A stretch of DNA of 64,000 bases from NCBI RefSeq assembly GCF_002855575.1, contig NZ_PKRQ01000002.1:62001-126000 (forward strand). Reading direction: 5' to 3'. Origin of the DNA: Tabrizicola sp. TH137 (lineage in GTDB: Bacteria > Pseudomonadota > Alphaproteobacteria > Rhodobacterales > Rhodobacteraceae). Shown piece by piece: positions 33,081-41,379 of this stretch. Under the pieces are notes generated by a model. That model was given only the letters and a program-made list of their open reading frames with translations, ran no database searches and was not told the DNA's origin. Numbering within the stretch: the stretch's first letter is position 1; each line of letters opens with the position of its first letter. Both the position numbers and the translations under genes were made by a program.

Positions 33081-35096
33081 TCAGCCTTGCCCGGCCATCC
33101 GCCGGGCGAGGCGCAGACCGCTGAGCAACCTGTCGCGTCCCGGACCCCAGGCGATCGGAAGGGTCGTCATCACCCACCCCTCGATGGCATCGTCCGATGC
33201 CGGGCCCTCGCCATGCCATGCCGCCGCTACCAGATCCCGGAACATGGCATAGGACCGGCCTGCTTCGTCGCTGCGCCCCAGATGCGCCCAGGCGGCCGAA
33301 GCCCAGACGCCCAGATCGGGAAAACCGTCATGGCATTTCTCGACCGCAGCGAGGGTCGCCTCGTAATCTGCTGCCATGAAATGGATGCCTGCCATATAGA
33401 CCGAGTAGTATTCGGGAAAGATGGGGTTCAGCCGCACCGCCTGCCGCGCGTAATCCAGCGCGTCATCCGTATGGCCCAGGAAGCCAAGGCCGCTTGCGGC
33501 GGCGATCAAGGTCTCGGAATCATGGGGGTTCAGGTCCACCGCCATGCGGAAATGGGTATTCGCCCGTTCCGGCGACCGCGCGATCAACCAGTTCCATGCC
33601 ATGCTGACATGACAGCGCGGATCGAACGGATCAAGCGCGAGAGCGTCCCGCGCATGGGCAAAGGCACGGGTCCGGTCCTCCTCGGCCCTCCTGTAGCCTG
33701 GGCGGACCATGCCGCGCGTGGACAGGATTTGCGCAAGGCTCGCATGGCTGCCGGCAAGGCCGGGATCAAGCGCGATGGCACGCAGGAACAACGCCTCTGC
33801 CTCGTCATCCGCTTCGGCTGACCACAGTCGCGAAAGCTGATGCCCGCGCAGCCAGAGGTCATAGGCCGCCGGGTCGCTGGCCGAACTGCGGGCATGGCGC
33901 AGGAGGGTGATGTGATTGACCTGCGAGGCGAGGTTGGCGGCCACGGCACCCGCAACCGAGGAGGAGGTCGCCTGCAACTCATCCTCTGCGGTCGGGAACA
34001 GGCCGGACCAGACTTCGCTGCCATTGCGGCAATCAATCAGGGCGACGAAAAGCTTGCCCGTCGGTGATCGCCAGTCCAGCACGCAATCCACGGCAAAATC
34101 CGCGTCGATGGCACGGCCGATGGCCGTGAAATCCACCACGCTGTCGGACTCGAACCCGATCGAGGGCCAGGGAATGACGATCCAGCAACGGAAGCGGGAC
34201 AGACAGGTCTTGGCAAGGAAGGCGAAGCCCTCGCTGAGATAGTCCTTGCTGTCATCGTGATATCTCGTCAGCGGTGGCCGGATCGTCAGGCGGGGCGGTC
34301 CACCGCGTCTCGGATTGGTTTCCGCCGCGGCAGGAGCCGGGGCCGCAGAGCGTTGTAGCGCAACCTGCCCGGACTTGATCGCCACCAGCAGCTCATTCGT
34401 CGCCTCGCTCGGCTCGCTGTCCAATTCGTCGGCCAGGGCCTGTTCCAGAAGCGAATACTGTCGCAAGGCTGCCGACTGGTCCCCCCGCAGGGCATGGAAC
34501 CGCATCAGGAACTGATGGGCCAGTTCATGGCTGGGCTCGATCCGGACCAGTTCATCCGCGATCCTTGTATCGCCGAAGGCATTGGCCGTGATCAGATGTC
34601 CGACATGATCCGTCAGCGCCATCGTGAGGGCCGAGCGGAGTTGCGACCGTTCGATTTGCAGCCAGGCCTCGAACACCGGCGCGCTGGGTTGGGAGGCGCC
34701 GAACAACTCCCCCCGCCACAGCCCCGCAGCCGTCAGAAGCGCGGCTTGGTCCGCCGCTTCGTCGCTGATCAGGGCGCGCAGGCGCAGCACATCGACAGAA
34801 AAGGCTTCGCCCCGCAGGCCGACGGTAAAGCGATCGGTGTCGATCAGCTCCGCATCGGGCTCCAGCACATCGCGGAGTTCCTTGAGGGCCTGCCGCAGGC
34901 TGCTGCGGGCCAAGGCCTCCGGCGCCGGGTCCCAGAGCAGCGAAGCCAGTTGTTCGCGGTTCAGCCGGTAACCCGGACTCAGCAGCAGAAGGCCAAGAAG
35001 ACAGCGCGCCTTGCGGGTGCGGAAGGCGATCTCCTGACCTGTCGATACCCGTACGGCGCGGACGCCGCCTAGGAGATCGACTTGAAATCGCACCAT
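33081..35096 (-). CDS. SARP-type transcriptional regulator with BTAD and C-terminal TPR domains
   Basis: 671 aa. Residues about 1-90: OmpR-like DNA-binding domain (FRTRKARCLLGLLLLSPG, LNREQLASLLW, SSLRQALKELRDVLEP). Residues 95-245: bacterial transcriptional activation domain. The middle region (VDFTAIGRAIDADFAVDC, LIDCRNGSEVWS) resembles the TolB-like part of CadC/adenylate-cyclase-type sensors. The C-terminal third is tetratricopeptide repeats (ALFLRAIALDPGLAGSHASL, HARDALALDPFDPR, FRMAVDLNPHDSETL, YARQAVRLNPIFPEYY). ATG at 35096 has a GAGG box. It converges with the NHLP-like gene (13-bp gap). Probable activator of the YcaO locus through the TTCACGC repeats. Confidence 0.85.
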   Translation of the reverse strand: MVRFQVDLLGGVRAVRVSTGQEIAFRTRKARCLLGLLLLSPGYRLNREQLASLLWDPAPEALARSSLRQALKELRDVLEPDAELIDTDRFTVGLRGEAFSVDVLRLRALISDEAADQAALLTAAGLWRGELFGASQPSAPVFEAWLQIERSQLRSALTMALTDHVGHLITANAFGDTRIADELVRIEPSHELAHQFLMRFHALRGDQSAALRQYSLLEQALADELDSEPSEATNELLVAIKSGQVALQRSAAPAPAAAETNPRRGGPPRLTIRPPLTRYHDDSKDYLSEGFAFLAKTCLSRFRCWIVIPWPSIGFESDSVVDFTAIGRAIDADFAVDCVLDWRSPTGKLFVALIDCRNGSEVWSGLFPTAEDELQATSSSVAGAVAANLASQVNHITLLRHARSSASDPAAYDLWLRGHQLSRLWSAEADDEAEALFLRAIALDPGLAGSHASLAQILSTRGMVRPGYRRAEEDRTRAFAHARDALALDPFDPRCHVSMAWNWLIARSPERANTHFRMAVDLNPHDSETLIAAASGLGFLGHTDDALDYARQAVRLNPIFPEYYSVYMAGIHFMAADYEATLAAVEKCHDGFPDLGVWASAAWAHLGRSDEAGRSYAMFRDLVAAAWHGEGPASDDAIEGWVMTTLPIAWGPGRDRLLSGLRLARRMAGQG

Positions 35097-35246
35097 GATC
35101 GGCGGCCTCGAAAACATTACCTAACGTCAAGTTGCACGTTCGGCAGGTTCCTTTCAACAAGCGATCACCAAACCGCAACGGGACGGCTCGTCCGGACGCG
35201 CGCAATCGGCTGCCGTGAAGTCTTGTCCCGCATTTCATGCCCCGGC

Positions 35247-35288
35247 TTCACGCTGCGATTACCGTTCGCTTCACGCAGCCATCACGCA
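35247..35288. promoter_or_regulatory. Array of (T)TCACGC direct repeats between the SARP gene and the secreted protein gene
   Basis: TCACGC cores start at 35248, 35271 and 35282 (spacings 23 and 11 bp), each followed by (A/T)G. A weaker TTACCG at 35259 would fill the array at about 11-bp steps. The last copy is about 67 bp before the secreted-protein start. Same heptamer as at 32590-32607. Confidence 0.65.
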
Positions 35289-35354
35289 GGCGGGGGCAAG
35301 CTGTCTTGATCCAGCCGATCACAGCATTGGCGGAGCAACAGTGGAGAGCAACTT

Positions 35355-35660
35355 ATGAAGACCAAATTCCTTTGGACGAGCATTGTCCTTGCCTGTCTTG
35401 CCGGCCCCGCGCTTGCCGATGGTGCCGTGATCGACCCCTTGTCGCAATGCCCGCTGACCGGTCCGGCCGTCGGGCAAAGCGAGGCCTGCCAGGCGCTGCG
35501 CGTGACCTTTCGTGACGGTGTCGATAGCTGCATGCAGCAACTGAAGGTCAAGGCATCGGTGAGCACCGATGACCAGTTCACACACAACTCCCACACGAAC
35601 CGGGCGCGGATGCTGATATGCGATCGGGAAGTGCGGGAAAGAATGGGTCTCGCCGACTGA
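35355..35660 (+). CDS. Small secreted four-cysteine protein, unknown function
   Basis: 101 aa. A clear signal peptide (MKTKFLW..., hydrophobic core, ALA-D cleavage at about residue 22) leaves a mature protein of about 80 residues with four cysteines: in LSQC, EAC, DSC and MLIC. Four cysteines in an exported protein suggest two disulphides. GGAG lies 9 bp before the ATG. I do not recognise the family. It shares its promoter region, including TTCACGC repeats, with the divergent SARP gene, so it is probably in the same regulon. Confidence 0.7.
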   Translation: MKTKFLWTSIVLACLAGPALADGAVIDPLSQCPLTGPAVGQSEACQALRVTFRDGVDSCMQQLKVKASVSTDDQFTHNSHTNRARMLICDREVRERMGLAD

Positions 35661-35764
35661 CCCATTCTTGCGGACGGGCCCGTATGCTCGCTCCCTCGCG
35701 GGCCCGTCCATCTTTTCTCGACCAAGGCGAGAAACGCCGTTCCCTTCCTTCCGGGATGGCTGCC

Positions 35765-37231
35765 TCAGCGCATCACGAAAGGGTCCGGGATCGGATCATC
35801 GGAGGTGCGCAGCCAGACGGTCTTGCTGCGTGTATAGTCCAGAGCGGCGGCAAGCCCGCCTTCGCGCCCGTGGCCCGAAAGTCCATGACCGCCGAAAGGT
35901 GCAATCGGCGAAACGGCCCGATATGTATTGACCCAGACCACACCTGCCCGAATTCCCCGGATCATCCTGTGCGCCCGGGTCAGCGACCGGGTGAAGACAC
36001 CGGATGCCAGGCCATAGGCAGTGGCATTGGCCTTCTCCAATGCCTCCTCTTCGGTCCTGAAGGTATCGACGGCAAGCACGGGGCCAAAGAATTCTTCGGC
36101 CAAGGCCGGGGCGTCGGGAGAGGCGGAACAATCAAGAATGGTTGGCGGAAAGTAGAATCCGGGGCCGGGCAGGGGACTTCCACCCGTCACCAGCCGCGCC
36201 CCTTGGGCGAGCGAGGCAGCAATCACCTCCGTTATGTGGTCGCGTTGGCGGGCGGTGCAGAGCGGGCCGACCTCTGTCGTCATCGCATCGGGGGCTGCGA
36301 TGCGGATCGCCTCTGCCTTGGTCCTGAGACGCGCGAGGAAGGCATCTTTGACGGTATCCTGCACCAGAAGGCGCGAGCCTGCCACGCAGCTTTGCCCTGT
36401 TGCGGCAAAGATCCCCGAGACCTGCGCATTGGCGGCACTTTCAAGGTCGGCATCGTCGAAAACGAGGAAGGGCGACTTGCCGCCAAGTTCCAGCGAGGTG
36501 GACGCCAGGTTCTCGGCCGAGTTCCGCACCACGGCACGGGCCGTGCCGGGGCCCCCGGTAAAGGCGATATGGGCAACCTTGGGATGGCTGGTCAGCACCT
36601 GCCCGCAGTCCGGGCCAAAGCCGGTGAGGATATTCACCACGCCGGGGGGGAAACCCGCCGCATGCACAAGGCGGGCGAAGTGCAACAGCGGTGCCGGGCC
36701 ATCCTCCGAAGCCTTGAGAACCACAGTGCAGCCCGCAGCCAGTGCTGGGCCAAGCTTCACAGCCGATAGAAACAGTTGCGAATTCCAGGGCACGATGGCG
36801 GCGACCACCCCGACAGGCTCGCGGCGCAGCCAGACTTCCATGTCGGGTTTGTCGATGGGCAGATGCGCGCCTTCGATCTTGTCGGCGAGGCCCGCGTAAT
36901 ACCGGTAGTAGTCCGCCACATAGGCGATCTGCGCAGAGGTTTCGCGGATGATCTTGCCCGTGTCGCGGGTTTCCAGCCGCGCCAGATCAGGCGCGGCCTC
37001 GGCCACCAGATCGGCGAGCCGCATCAGCAGCTTGCCGCGCTGACTGGCGGTCAGCTTCGGCCAGGGGCCGGAGAGGAAGGCGCGATGGGCGGCAGCGACG
37101 GCACGGTCCACCTCGGCGGCACGGGCCTCGGGCATCTCGGCCCATGCTGTGCCGGTCGCGGGATCGAGGCTGGGAAAGCGGGCCGCGCCATCCTCGAAGG
37201 CCCCGTCGATATAGAGTTGGAAACGGTCCAT
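35765..37231 (-). CDS. NAD(P)-dependent aldehyde dehydrogenase
   Basis: 488 aa ALDH-superfamily enzyme with VAAIVPWNSQ, FTGGPGTARAVV, catalytic Glu248 ([10 protein letters not shown]) and Cys282 (ATGQSCVAGS), and near the C-terminus IAPFGGHGLSGHGREGG. Last gene of the minus-strand operon 35765-40605; the luciferase-like monooxygenase gene ends 9 bp upstream. It would oxidise a semialdehyde produced by the monooxygenase/hydrolase steps; analogous dehydrogenases (TgnC/TgnE) act in trigonelline degradation. Confidence 0.87.
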   Translation of the reverse strand: MDRFQLYIDGAFEDGAARFPSLDPATGTAWAEMPEARAAEVDRAVAAAHRAFLSGPWPKLTASQRGKLLMRLADLVAEAAPDLARLETRDTGKIIRETSAQIAYVADYYRYYAGLADKIEGAHLPIDKPDMEVWLRREPVGVVAAIVPWNSQLFLSAVKLGPALAAGCTVVLKASEDGPAPLLHFARLVHAAGFPPGVVNILTGFGPDCGQVLTSHPKVAHIAFTGGPGTARAVVRNSAENLASTSLELGGKSPFLVFDDADLESAANAQVSGIFAATGQSCVAGSRLLVQDTVKDAFLARLRTKAEAIRIAAPDAMTTEVGPLCTARQRDHITEVIAASLAQGARLVTGGSPLPGPGFYFPPTILDCSASPDAPALAEEFFGPVLAVDTFRTEEEALEKANATAYGLASGVFTRSLTRAHRMIRGIRAGVVWVNTYRAVSPIAPFGGHGLSGHGREGGLAAALDYTRSKTVWLRTSDDPIPDPFVMR

Positions 37232-37240
37232 CGGGGGATC

Positions 37241-38278
37241 CTACTGGAAGGCGGGCATCACGTCTTCGATGAAGCGTTTCAGGCTCGCGCGCTTGCGTTC
37301 AAAGCTTTGCCCGCTGTCGATCCAGAGCGAGAATTCATCATATCCCAAGGCCTTTACGCGGTGGAGCCGGTCAATCACTTCGGGCACGTCGCCGATCAGT
37401 AGGTTGTCGCGCATGACCTGTGGGGAATAAAAGGGGTGGGCGGCGATTTCCTCTTCCGTCAGGGGGGCGATCAGGCCCTGCCGGATCGGCCGCTTGTTCA
37501 GGAACCACGCCCCGAAATAGTTGTAGAAATGGTTGAGTTCCTGCGCCGCCATCTCGGCATCGGCTCGGTCCTTCGCGACAAAGCCATGTTGCAGCACCAT
37601 GATCTTCGGCCGCGGCACTTCGGGGTTCTTGGCGCAGGCATCGTTGAAGCGCTGCATCAGGCTTTCGACTTCGGAAAAGGGGTTGTGCAGGGGGGTGCAT
37701 TGCACGTGGCAGCCGTTCGCGACGGCAAATTCATGGCTGTTCGGATCCCGTGCCGCGACCCAGATCGGGGGATGCGGCTGTTGCAGTGGCTGGGGGGCCG
37801 AGGTGGTGGCGGGGAACTGCCAGTATTGCCCGTCATGGACATAGTCCCCGGCCCAAAGCCCCTTGATCGCGGGGATGAGTTCGCGCATTCGCCCACCTGC
37901 GTTCCATGCGTCAAGGCCGGGCAGGATGCGTTCATATTCAAAGCTGTAGGCCCCTCGCGCGATGCCAAGGTCAAGGCGGCCGTCCATGATGATGTCGGCC
38001 ATGGCGGCCTCGCCCGCCAGCTTGATCGGGTGCCAGAAGGGGGCGATCACCGTGCCGGTGCCGAGGCGGACATTCTTTGTCCGCCGTGCCAGATCGACAA
38101 GGTTCAACAGCGGGTTCGGTGCGATGGTGAAGGACATGCCATGATGTTCGCCCGTCCAGATCGCGCACATGCCGCCTTCATCGGCCATGTGGCAAAGCTC
38201 CAGCATTTCCTGATAAAGGCGTGGCTCGGGATCGTTGGGGCTGACACGTTCCATATGCACGAACAGCGAAAACTTCAT
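37241..38278 (-). CDS. Luciferase-like (LLM class) flavin-dependent monooxygenase
   Basis: 345 aa TIM-barrel protein of the bacterial luciferase family. It has KFSLFVHMERVSPNDPEP, CAIWTGEHHGMSF with the family's His-His, RLGTGTVIAPFWHPIKLA, DGRLDLGIARGAYSFEYERI and PIWVAARDPNSHEFA. It uses reduced FMN from a partner reductase, encoded by the immediately upstream gene with a TGATG overlap. In TgnA and pyridine monooxygenases this fold performs oxidative ring opening; a similar role here is inferred from the gene set. Confidence 0.87.
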   Translation of the reverse strand: MKFSLFVHMERVSPNDPEPRLYQEMLELCHMADEGGMCAIWTGEHHGMSFTIAPNPLLNLVDLARRTKNVRLGTGTVIAPFWHPIKLAGEAAMADIIMDGRLDLGIARGAYSFEYERILPGLDAWNAGGRMRELIPAIKGLWAGDYVHDGQYWQFPATTSAPQPLQQPHPPIWVAARDPNSHEFAVANGCHVQCTPLHNPFSEVESLMQRFNDACAKNPEVPRPKIMVLQHGFVAKDRADAEMAAQELNHFYNYFGAWFLNKRPIRQGLIAPLTEEEIAAHPFYSPQVMRDNLLIGDVPEVIDRLHRVKALGYDEFSLWIDSGQSFERKRASLKRFIEDVMPAFQ

Positions 38279-39204
38279 CACGTGGTCTCCCCGGTGACCA
38301 GCGCGACCTGGCCTCTGTCCTGATTTCCGAAGTAGATGCCGAAATTGCCCATCCGCGATTCCTCGGCCAGGCGTTCCAGCATCACGCGAAGCGCCTGATC
38401 GGTAACCTCGGCAAAGCTGTCGGGCGCGAGATCGACGAAGGCACCCCGGGCAGGTTGCCCGGCGGTGCAGGGACAACGGAAGGCAATGTGCTGCTGGGCG
38501 CGCGCCACGTCTTCATAGACGGAGTAGAGCGGCCCCGCGGCGGCGGTCAGCCCGGACTGCCCGATGAGCGCGGCAAGAGCGGCGCCGGTTCCATCGCGCC
38601 CGACGCGGGCGGTGGGAAGGGTCAATCCGCCGAAGCCGTCATCGACAAGCAGAACCTGCCCCGCCTTTTCAAGGATGGCCGAAACGATGATATCCGGACC
38701 GGTGGGAATGCTGGCCTGGGTCGCGACGGGGGTGAAATAGGTGCCACGGTAATAGCCCAGGCCCGGCGCGTTCGTGGCATGGAAGGCCTCGACCTTGCCG
38801 ATCAGGATGGCGTGATCCCCTGCTTCCACCACCTGGAACAGGGTGCAGTCGAACCAGGCCGCGACAGCGGGCAGGATGGGGCTGCCGACCGGGCCGATCT
38901 GCCAGTCGATCCCGGCAAAGCGGTCGGCCACGGGGCGGGCGAAGGTCGAGGAAATGTCCTTCTGTCCTTCGGCCAGGATGTTCACCGCGAAGTGCTGGCT
39001 GGTGGTAAAATTTACGTAATTTACGGAATTCCGTGCAATCTGAACCAGCAGCAGGGGCGGGTCGAGCGAGACGGAGGCGAAGCTGTTCGCCGTGAATCCA
39101 AGCGGGTTCCTGCTTCCGTCCAGGGTGGTTACCACCGTGACACCCGTCATGAAGGTGCCGAAAGCATCGCGCAGGGCGCGGCGTGCATCGCCCGTGTCTG
39201 TCAT
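38278..39204 (-). CDS. Flavin reductase fused to a Nudix-like C-terminal domain
   Basis: 308 aa. Residues about 1-165: flavin reductase (RDAFGTFMTGVTVVTTLDG, SRNPLGFTANSFASVSLDPP, YVNFTTSQHFAVNILAEGQ, GDHAILIGKVEAF). Residues about 175-308 read like a Nudix fold (VSAILEKAGQVLLVDDG, LTLPTARVGRDGTGAALAAL) but the GX5EX7REUXEEXGU Nudix box is not intact, so it is probably non-catalytic, perhaps a ligand-sensing or docking module. Start at 39204 overlaps the hydrolase stop. It supplies FMNH2 to the monooxygenase encoded next. Confidence 0.8.
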   Translation of the reverse strand: MTDTGDARRALRDAFGTFMTGVTVVTTLDGSRNPLGFTANSFASVSLDPPLLLVQIARNSVNYVNFTTSQHFAVNILAEGQKDISSTFARPVADRFAGIDWQIGPVGSPILPAVAAWFDCTLFQVVEAGDHAILIGKVEAFHATNAPGLGYYRGTYFTPVATQASIPTGPDIIVSAILEKAGQVLLVDDGFGGLTLPTARVGRDGTGAALAALIGQSGLTAAAGPLYSVYEDVARAQQHIAFRCPCTAGQPARGAFVDLAPDSFAEVTDQALRVMLERLAEESRMGNFGIYFGNQDRGQVALVTGETT

Positions 39205-40031
39205 GCCCGCAATCTTTCCGGTTCCGCCATCAGCGGCGTGTTGAGCCAGTCGCGCAAGGCGGCGGTGACGCGGTCCGGGGCAGTAAGATTGACCATGTGG
39301 CGATGCCCTTCGATCACCACGGCGCGACCGCAAGGGGCGGTGGCCGCCATGAGGCGCGTCATTTCGGGTGTGGAATTGGGGTCGCCATCCCCCGTAAGGA
39401 CGAGCGCCGGGCAACAGATCGCCTCCCAACGATCGGCATAGACATCATCGCCTTCGGCGAAGGCACGGTAGGCGGCGGCATAACCCTGCGGGTTCACCTC
39501 ATTCAGCCAGCGTGCCACCTGTGCGCGAGGGGCCGCATCGGCAGAGGCCCTGCTGAACCAGCGGTCCAGCGGGGCTTCCGGGTCGAAATCACCGATCACG
39601 AGCGCGTTGGCACGGGCGATGACGGCGGCGCGGGCCTCTGGCGTGCGGCGATGGACGGCGTTCAGCACCGCGACGCGGCGGACAAGTTCCGGATAGTCGG
39701 CGGCAAGGCCAGTGGCGATCAGCGCGCCCATGGAATGGCCTGCCACATTCACCGCTCCGACATTCAATGCAAGGATGGTGCGAGCGGCCCAGGTGACGAA
39801 GTCGGGCAGACGCGCGCCCGCGGGCAGGGGGGAGGAAGCGCCATGTCCCGGCATGTCGAGAGCAAAGACCCGGTGGCTTGCGGCCAGCGCCGCGATCTGC
39901 GGGGCCCAGGCACGGGCATTCAGGCCGACACCGTGGATCAGGACCAGCGGTTCCCCTGCGCGGTCCTTGGGGCCGACTTCAATCAGCCCGACAGAGAGGC
40001 CGTCAGACAGCCGCAGGGTTCGTGACTTCAT
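39201..40031 (-). CDS. Alpha/beta hydrolase
   Basis: 276 aa. Oxyanion segment LVLIHGVGLNARAW, nucleophile elbow GHSMGA, acid in VLTGDGDPNSTPEM and catalytic His in GHRHMVNLTAP. It overlaps the flavin reductase start by 4 bp and the DUF1185 stop by about 29 bp, so it is firmly in the operon. It probably hydrolyses an ester, lactone or formamide formed after oxidative cleavage. Exact bond unknown. Confidence 0.83.
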   Translation of the reverse strand: MKSRTLRLSDGLSVGLIEVGPKDRAGEPLVLIHGVGLNARAWAPQIAALAASHRVFALDMPGHGASSPLPAGARLPDFVTWAARTILALNVGAVNVAGHSMGALIATGLAADYPELVRRVAVLNAVHRRTPEARAAVIARANALVIGDFDPEAPLDRWFSRASADAAPRAQVARWLNEVNPQGYAAAYRAFAEGDDVYADRWEAICCPALVLTGDGDPNSTPEMTRLMAATAPCGRAVVIEGHRHMVNLTAPDRVTAALRDWLNTPLMAEPERLRA

Positions 40032-40605
40032 GGCCCAGATCCTTCAGATCCTGATAGCGGTCGCCGATGCGGTGATGCGGACGCCCGCCGATCGAGGCGC
40101 CAAGCGCGACGACGATCTCATCCTCGGCCGGCGCGTCGGGGATGGAGAAATGGACAGTCAGGTAATGCGACCGGCGCCCTTCGTCATGCTTGTCCATCAG
40201 GGGGATCATCACCGGCGTATTGGCCCCACCCCGGATGTTGGTGAAGGCTAGATAGGTCTTCGCCCCGACCGCCTGCCGATAGTGATTGCCAAAGCGCAGC
40301 GTGTGGATCAGCGCCGAGGCATGTTCTACCTCTCCCGCCAGGCCGCAAATGGCGGCCTTGCCATAGGCTTCGACCTTGTCGCCACCGCCTGCCGCCTCCA
40401 GAACCATGGCGGTCAGGGTCTCGCCAAGCTCCGGCGCCACGTCATGGATGGCGGGCTTCAGATCCTCGACAAAGCCCAGTCCCGCCCAAGGGTTCCGCAG
40501 CACCGCCGCCGCCCCGATCAGCTTGAGCGGGCGGGGCGCGGCGCGTCCGCCTTCGATCAGCGTCGTCTCGACATGCAGGAGTGTCTTTCGGATCAGGGCG
40601 GGCAT
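40003..40605 (-). CDS. DUF1185 'amino acid synthesis' family protein
   Basis: 200 aa. Family marks include RKTLLHVETTLIEGG, AAVLRNPWAG, EAYGKAAICGLAGEVEHASAL, IPLMDKHDEGRRSHYLTVH and VVALGASIGGRPHHRIGDRY. The name is historical; the activity is not established. It is the first gene of the minus-strand operon and overlaps the hydrolase gene by 29 bp. It is often found beside luciferase-type monooxygenase genes, which fits a catabolic function such as isomerisation. Confidence 0.75.
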   Translation of the reverse strand: MPALIRKTLLHVETTLIEGGRAAPRPLKLIGAAAVLRNPWAGLGFVEDLKPAIHDVAPELGETLTAMVLEAAGGGDKVEAYGKAAICGLAGEVEHASALIHTLRFGNHYRQAVGAKTYLAFTNIRGGANTPVMIPLMDKHDEGRRSHYLTVHFSIPDAPAEDEIVVALGASIGGRPHHRIGDRYQDLKDLGHEVTNPAAV

Positions 40606-40627
40606 GGGAAACCTCGGGCTTTCGATA

Positions 40628-40654
40628 TGTCATATGCTGGTATACCATACGACA
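40628..40654. promoter_or_regulatory. Operator between the DUF1185 operon and the GntR gene
   Basis: A perfect palindrome TGGTATACCA (40638-40647), matching FadR/GntR-type half-sites, is nested in a longer imperfect repeat: TGTCATATG (40628-40636) and CATACGACA (40646-40654), 8 of 9 bases complementary. It sits in the gap between divergent transcription units and should bind the GntR protein encoded at 40699. Confidence 0.75.
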
Positions 40655-40698
40655 GAATGTCAATGAGTCGTTTGCCGCGGCAGCCGAAGGGGTTGGGG

Positions 40699-41379
40699 AT
40701 GGAACATCTGGCACCAGACGAATTGCGGATCGACCGTCCGCCGCAGACGCTGCGCGGCATCGCGCTGGACAGGCTGCGCGCCGCAATCATCGCCGGCCGC
40801 TTCCCGGGGGGCACGCGGCTGGTGGAACGCACGCTCTGCGATCAGCTCGGCGTCAGCCGTTCGGTGGTGCGCGAGGTGATCCGGGTGCTGGAAACGGAAG
40901 GTCTTGTCGAGACGCTGCCGAACCGGGGGCCGGTGGTGGCGCGGCTTGACTGGCCGCAGGCCCGGCAGGTCTATGACATCAGGCGGCAGCTTGAAGGCAG
41001 CGCGGCAGAGGCCTGCGCGCTGGTCGCCGATGCGGCTGTTGATGCCGCGCTAGCCGATGCGCTGGAGACGATCCGCACAGGTGGCCGCGCCGGTGGGGAA
41101 GATCGGGTTTTCGCGGCGACGACCCGCTTCTATGCGGAAATCTTCGCCGCTGCCGGGCATCACATCGCGTGGGAGATCGTGCAGCGCCTGAATGGACGGA
41201 TCAGCCGCCTGCGGGCGCTGACCCTCGCCGCGCGGGACCGTGCCGTGCCGGGGCCGGAACGGATGGCCCGCATTGCCGCTGCCATCGCCGCACGCGACGG
41301 CAAGGCTGCGCGGCAGGCGGTCGAAGATCACCTGACCGAGGCCGCCGCTCTGGCGCAGAAGGCCTTGGAGGCGGAGTGA
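40699..41379 (+). CDS. GntR-family (FadR/FCD) regulator of the monooxygenase operon
   Basis: 226 aa from the ATG at 40699 with an AAGGGG box; an ATG at 40663 is nearer the operator and less likely. Winged helix: GIALDRLRAAIIAGRFPGG, TLCDQLGVSRSVVREVIRVL and GLVETLPNRGPVVA. FCD ligand domain follows with VYDIRRQLEGSAAEACAL. Divergent from the DUF1185-hydrolase-reductase-monooxygenase-ALDH operon, across a TGGTATACCA operator, so it is very likely its substrate-responsive regulator. Confidence 0.85.
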   Translation: MEHLAPDELRIDRPPQTLRGIALDRLRAAIIAGRFPGGTRLVERTLCDQLGVSRSVVREVIRVLETEGLVETLPNRGPVVARLDWPQARQVYDIRRQLEGSAAEACALVADAAVDAALADALETIRTGGRAGGEDRVFAATTRFYAEIFAAAGHHIAWEIVQRLNGRISRLRALTLAARDRAVPGPERMARIAAAIAARDGKAARQAVEDHLTEAAALAQKALEAE

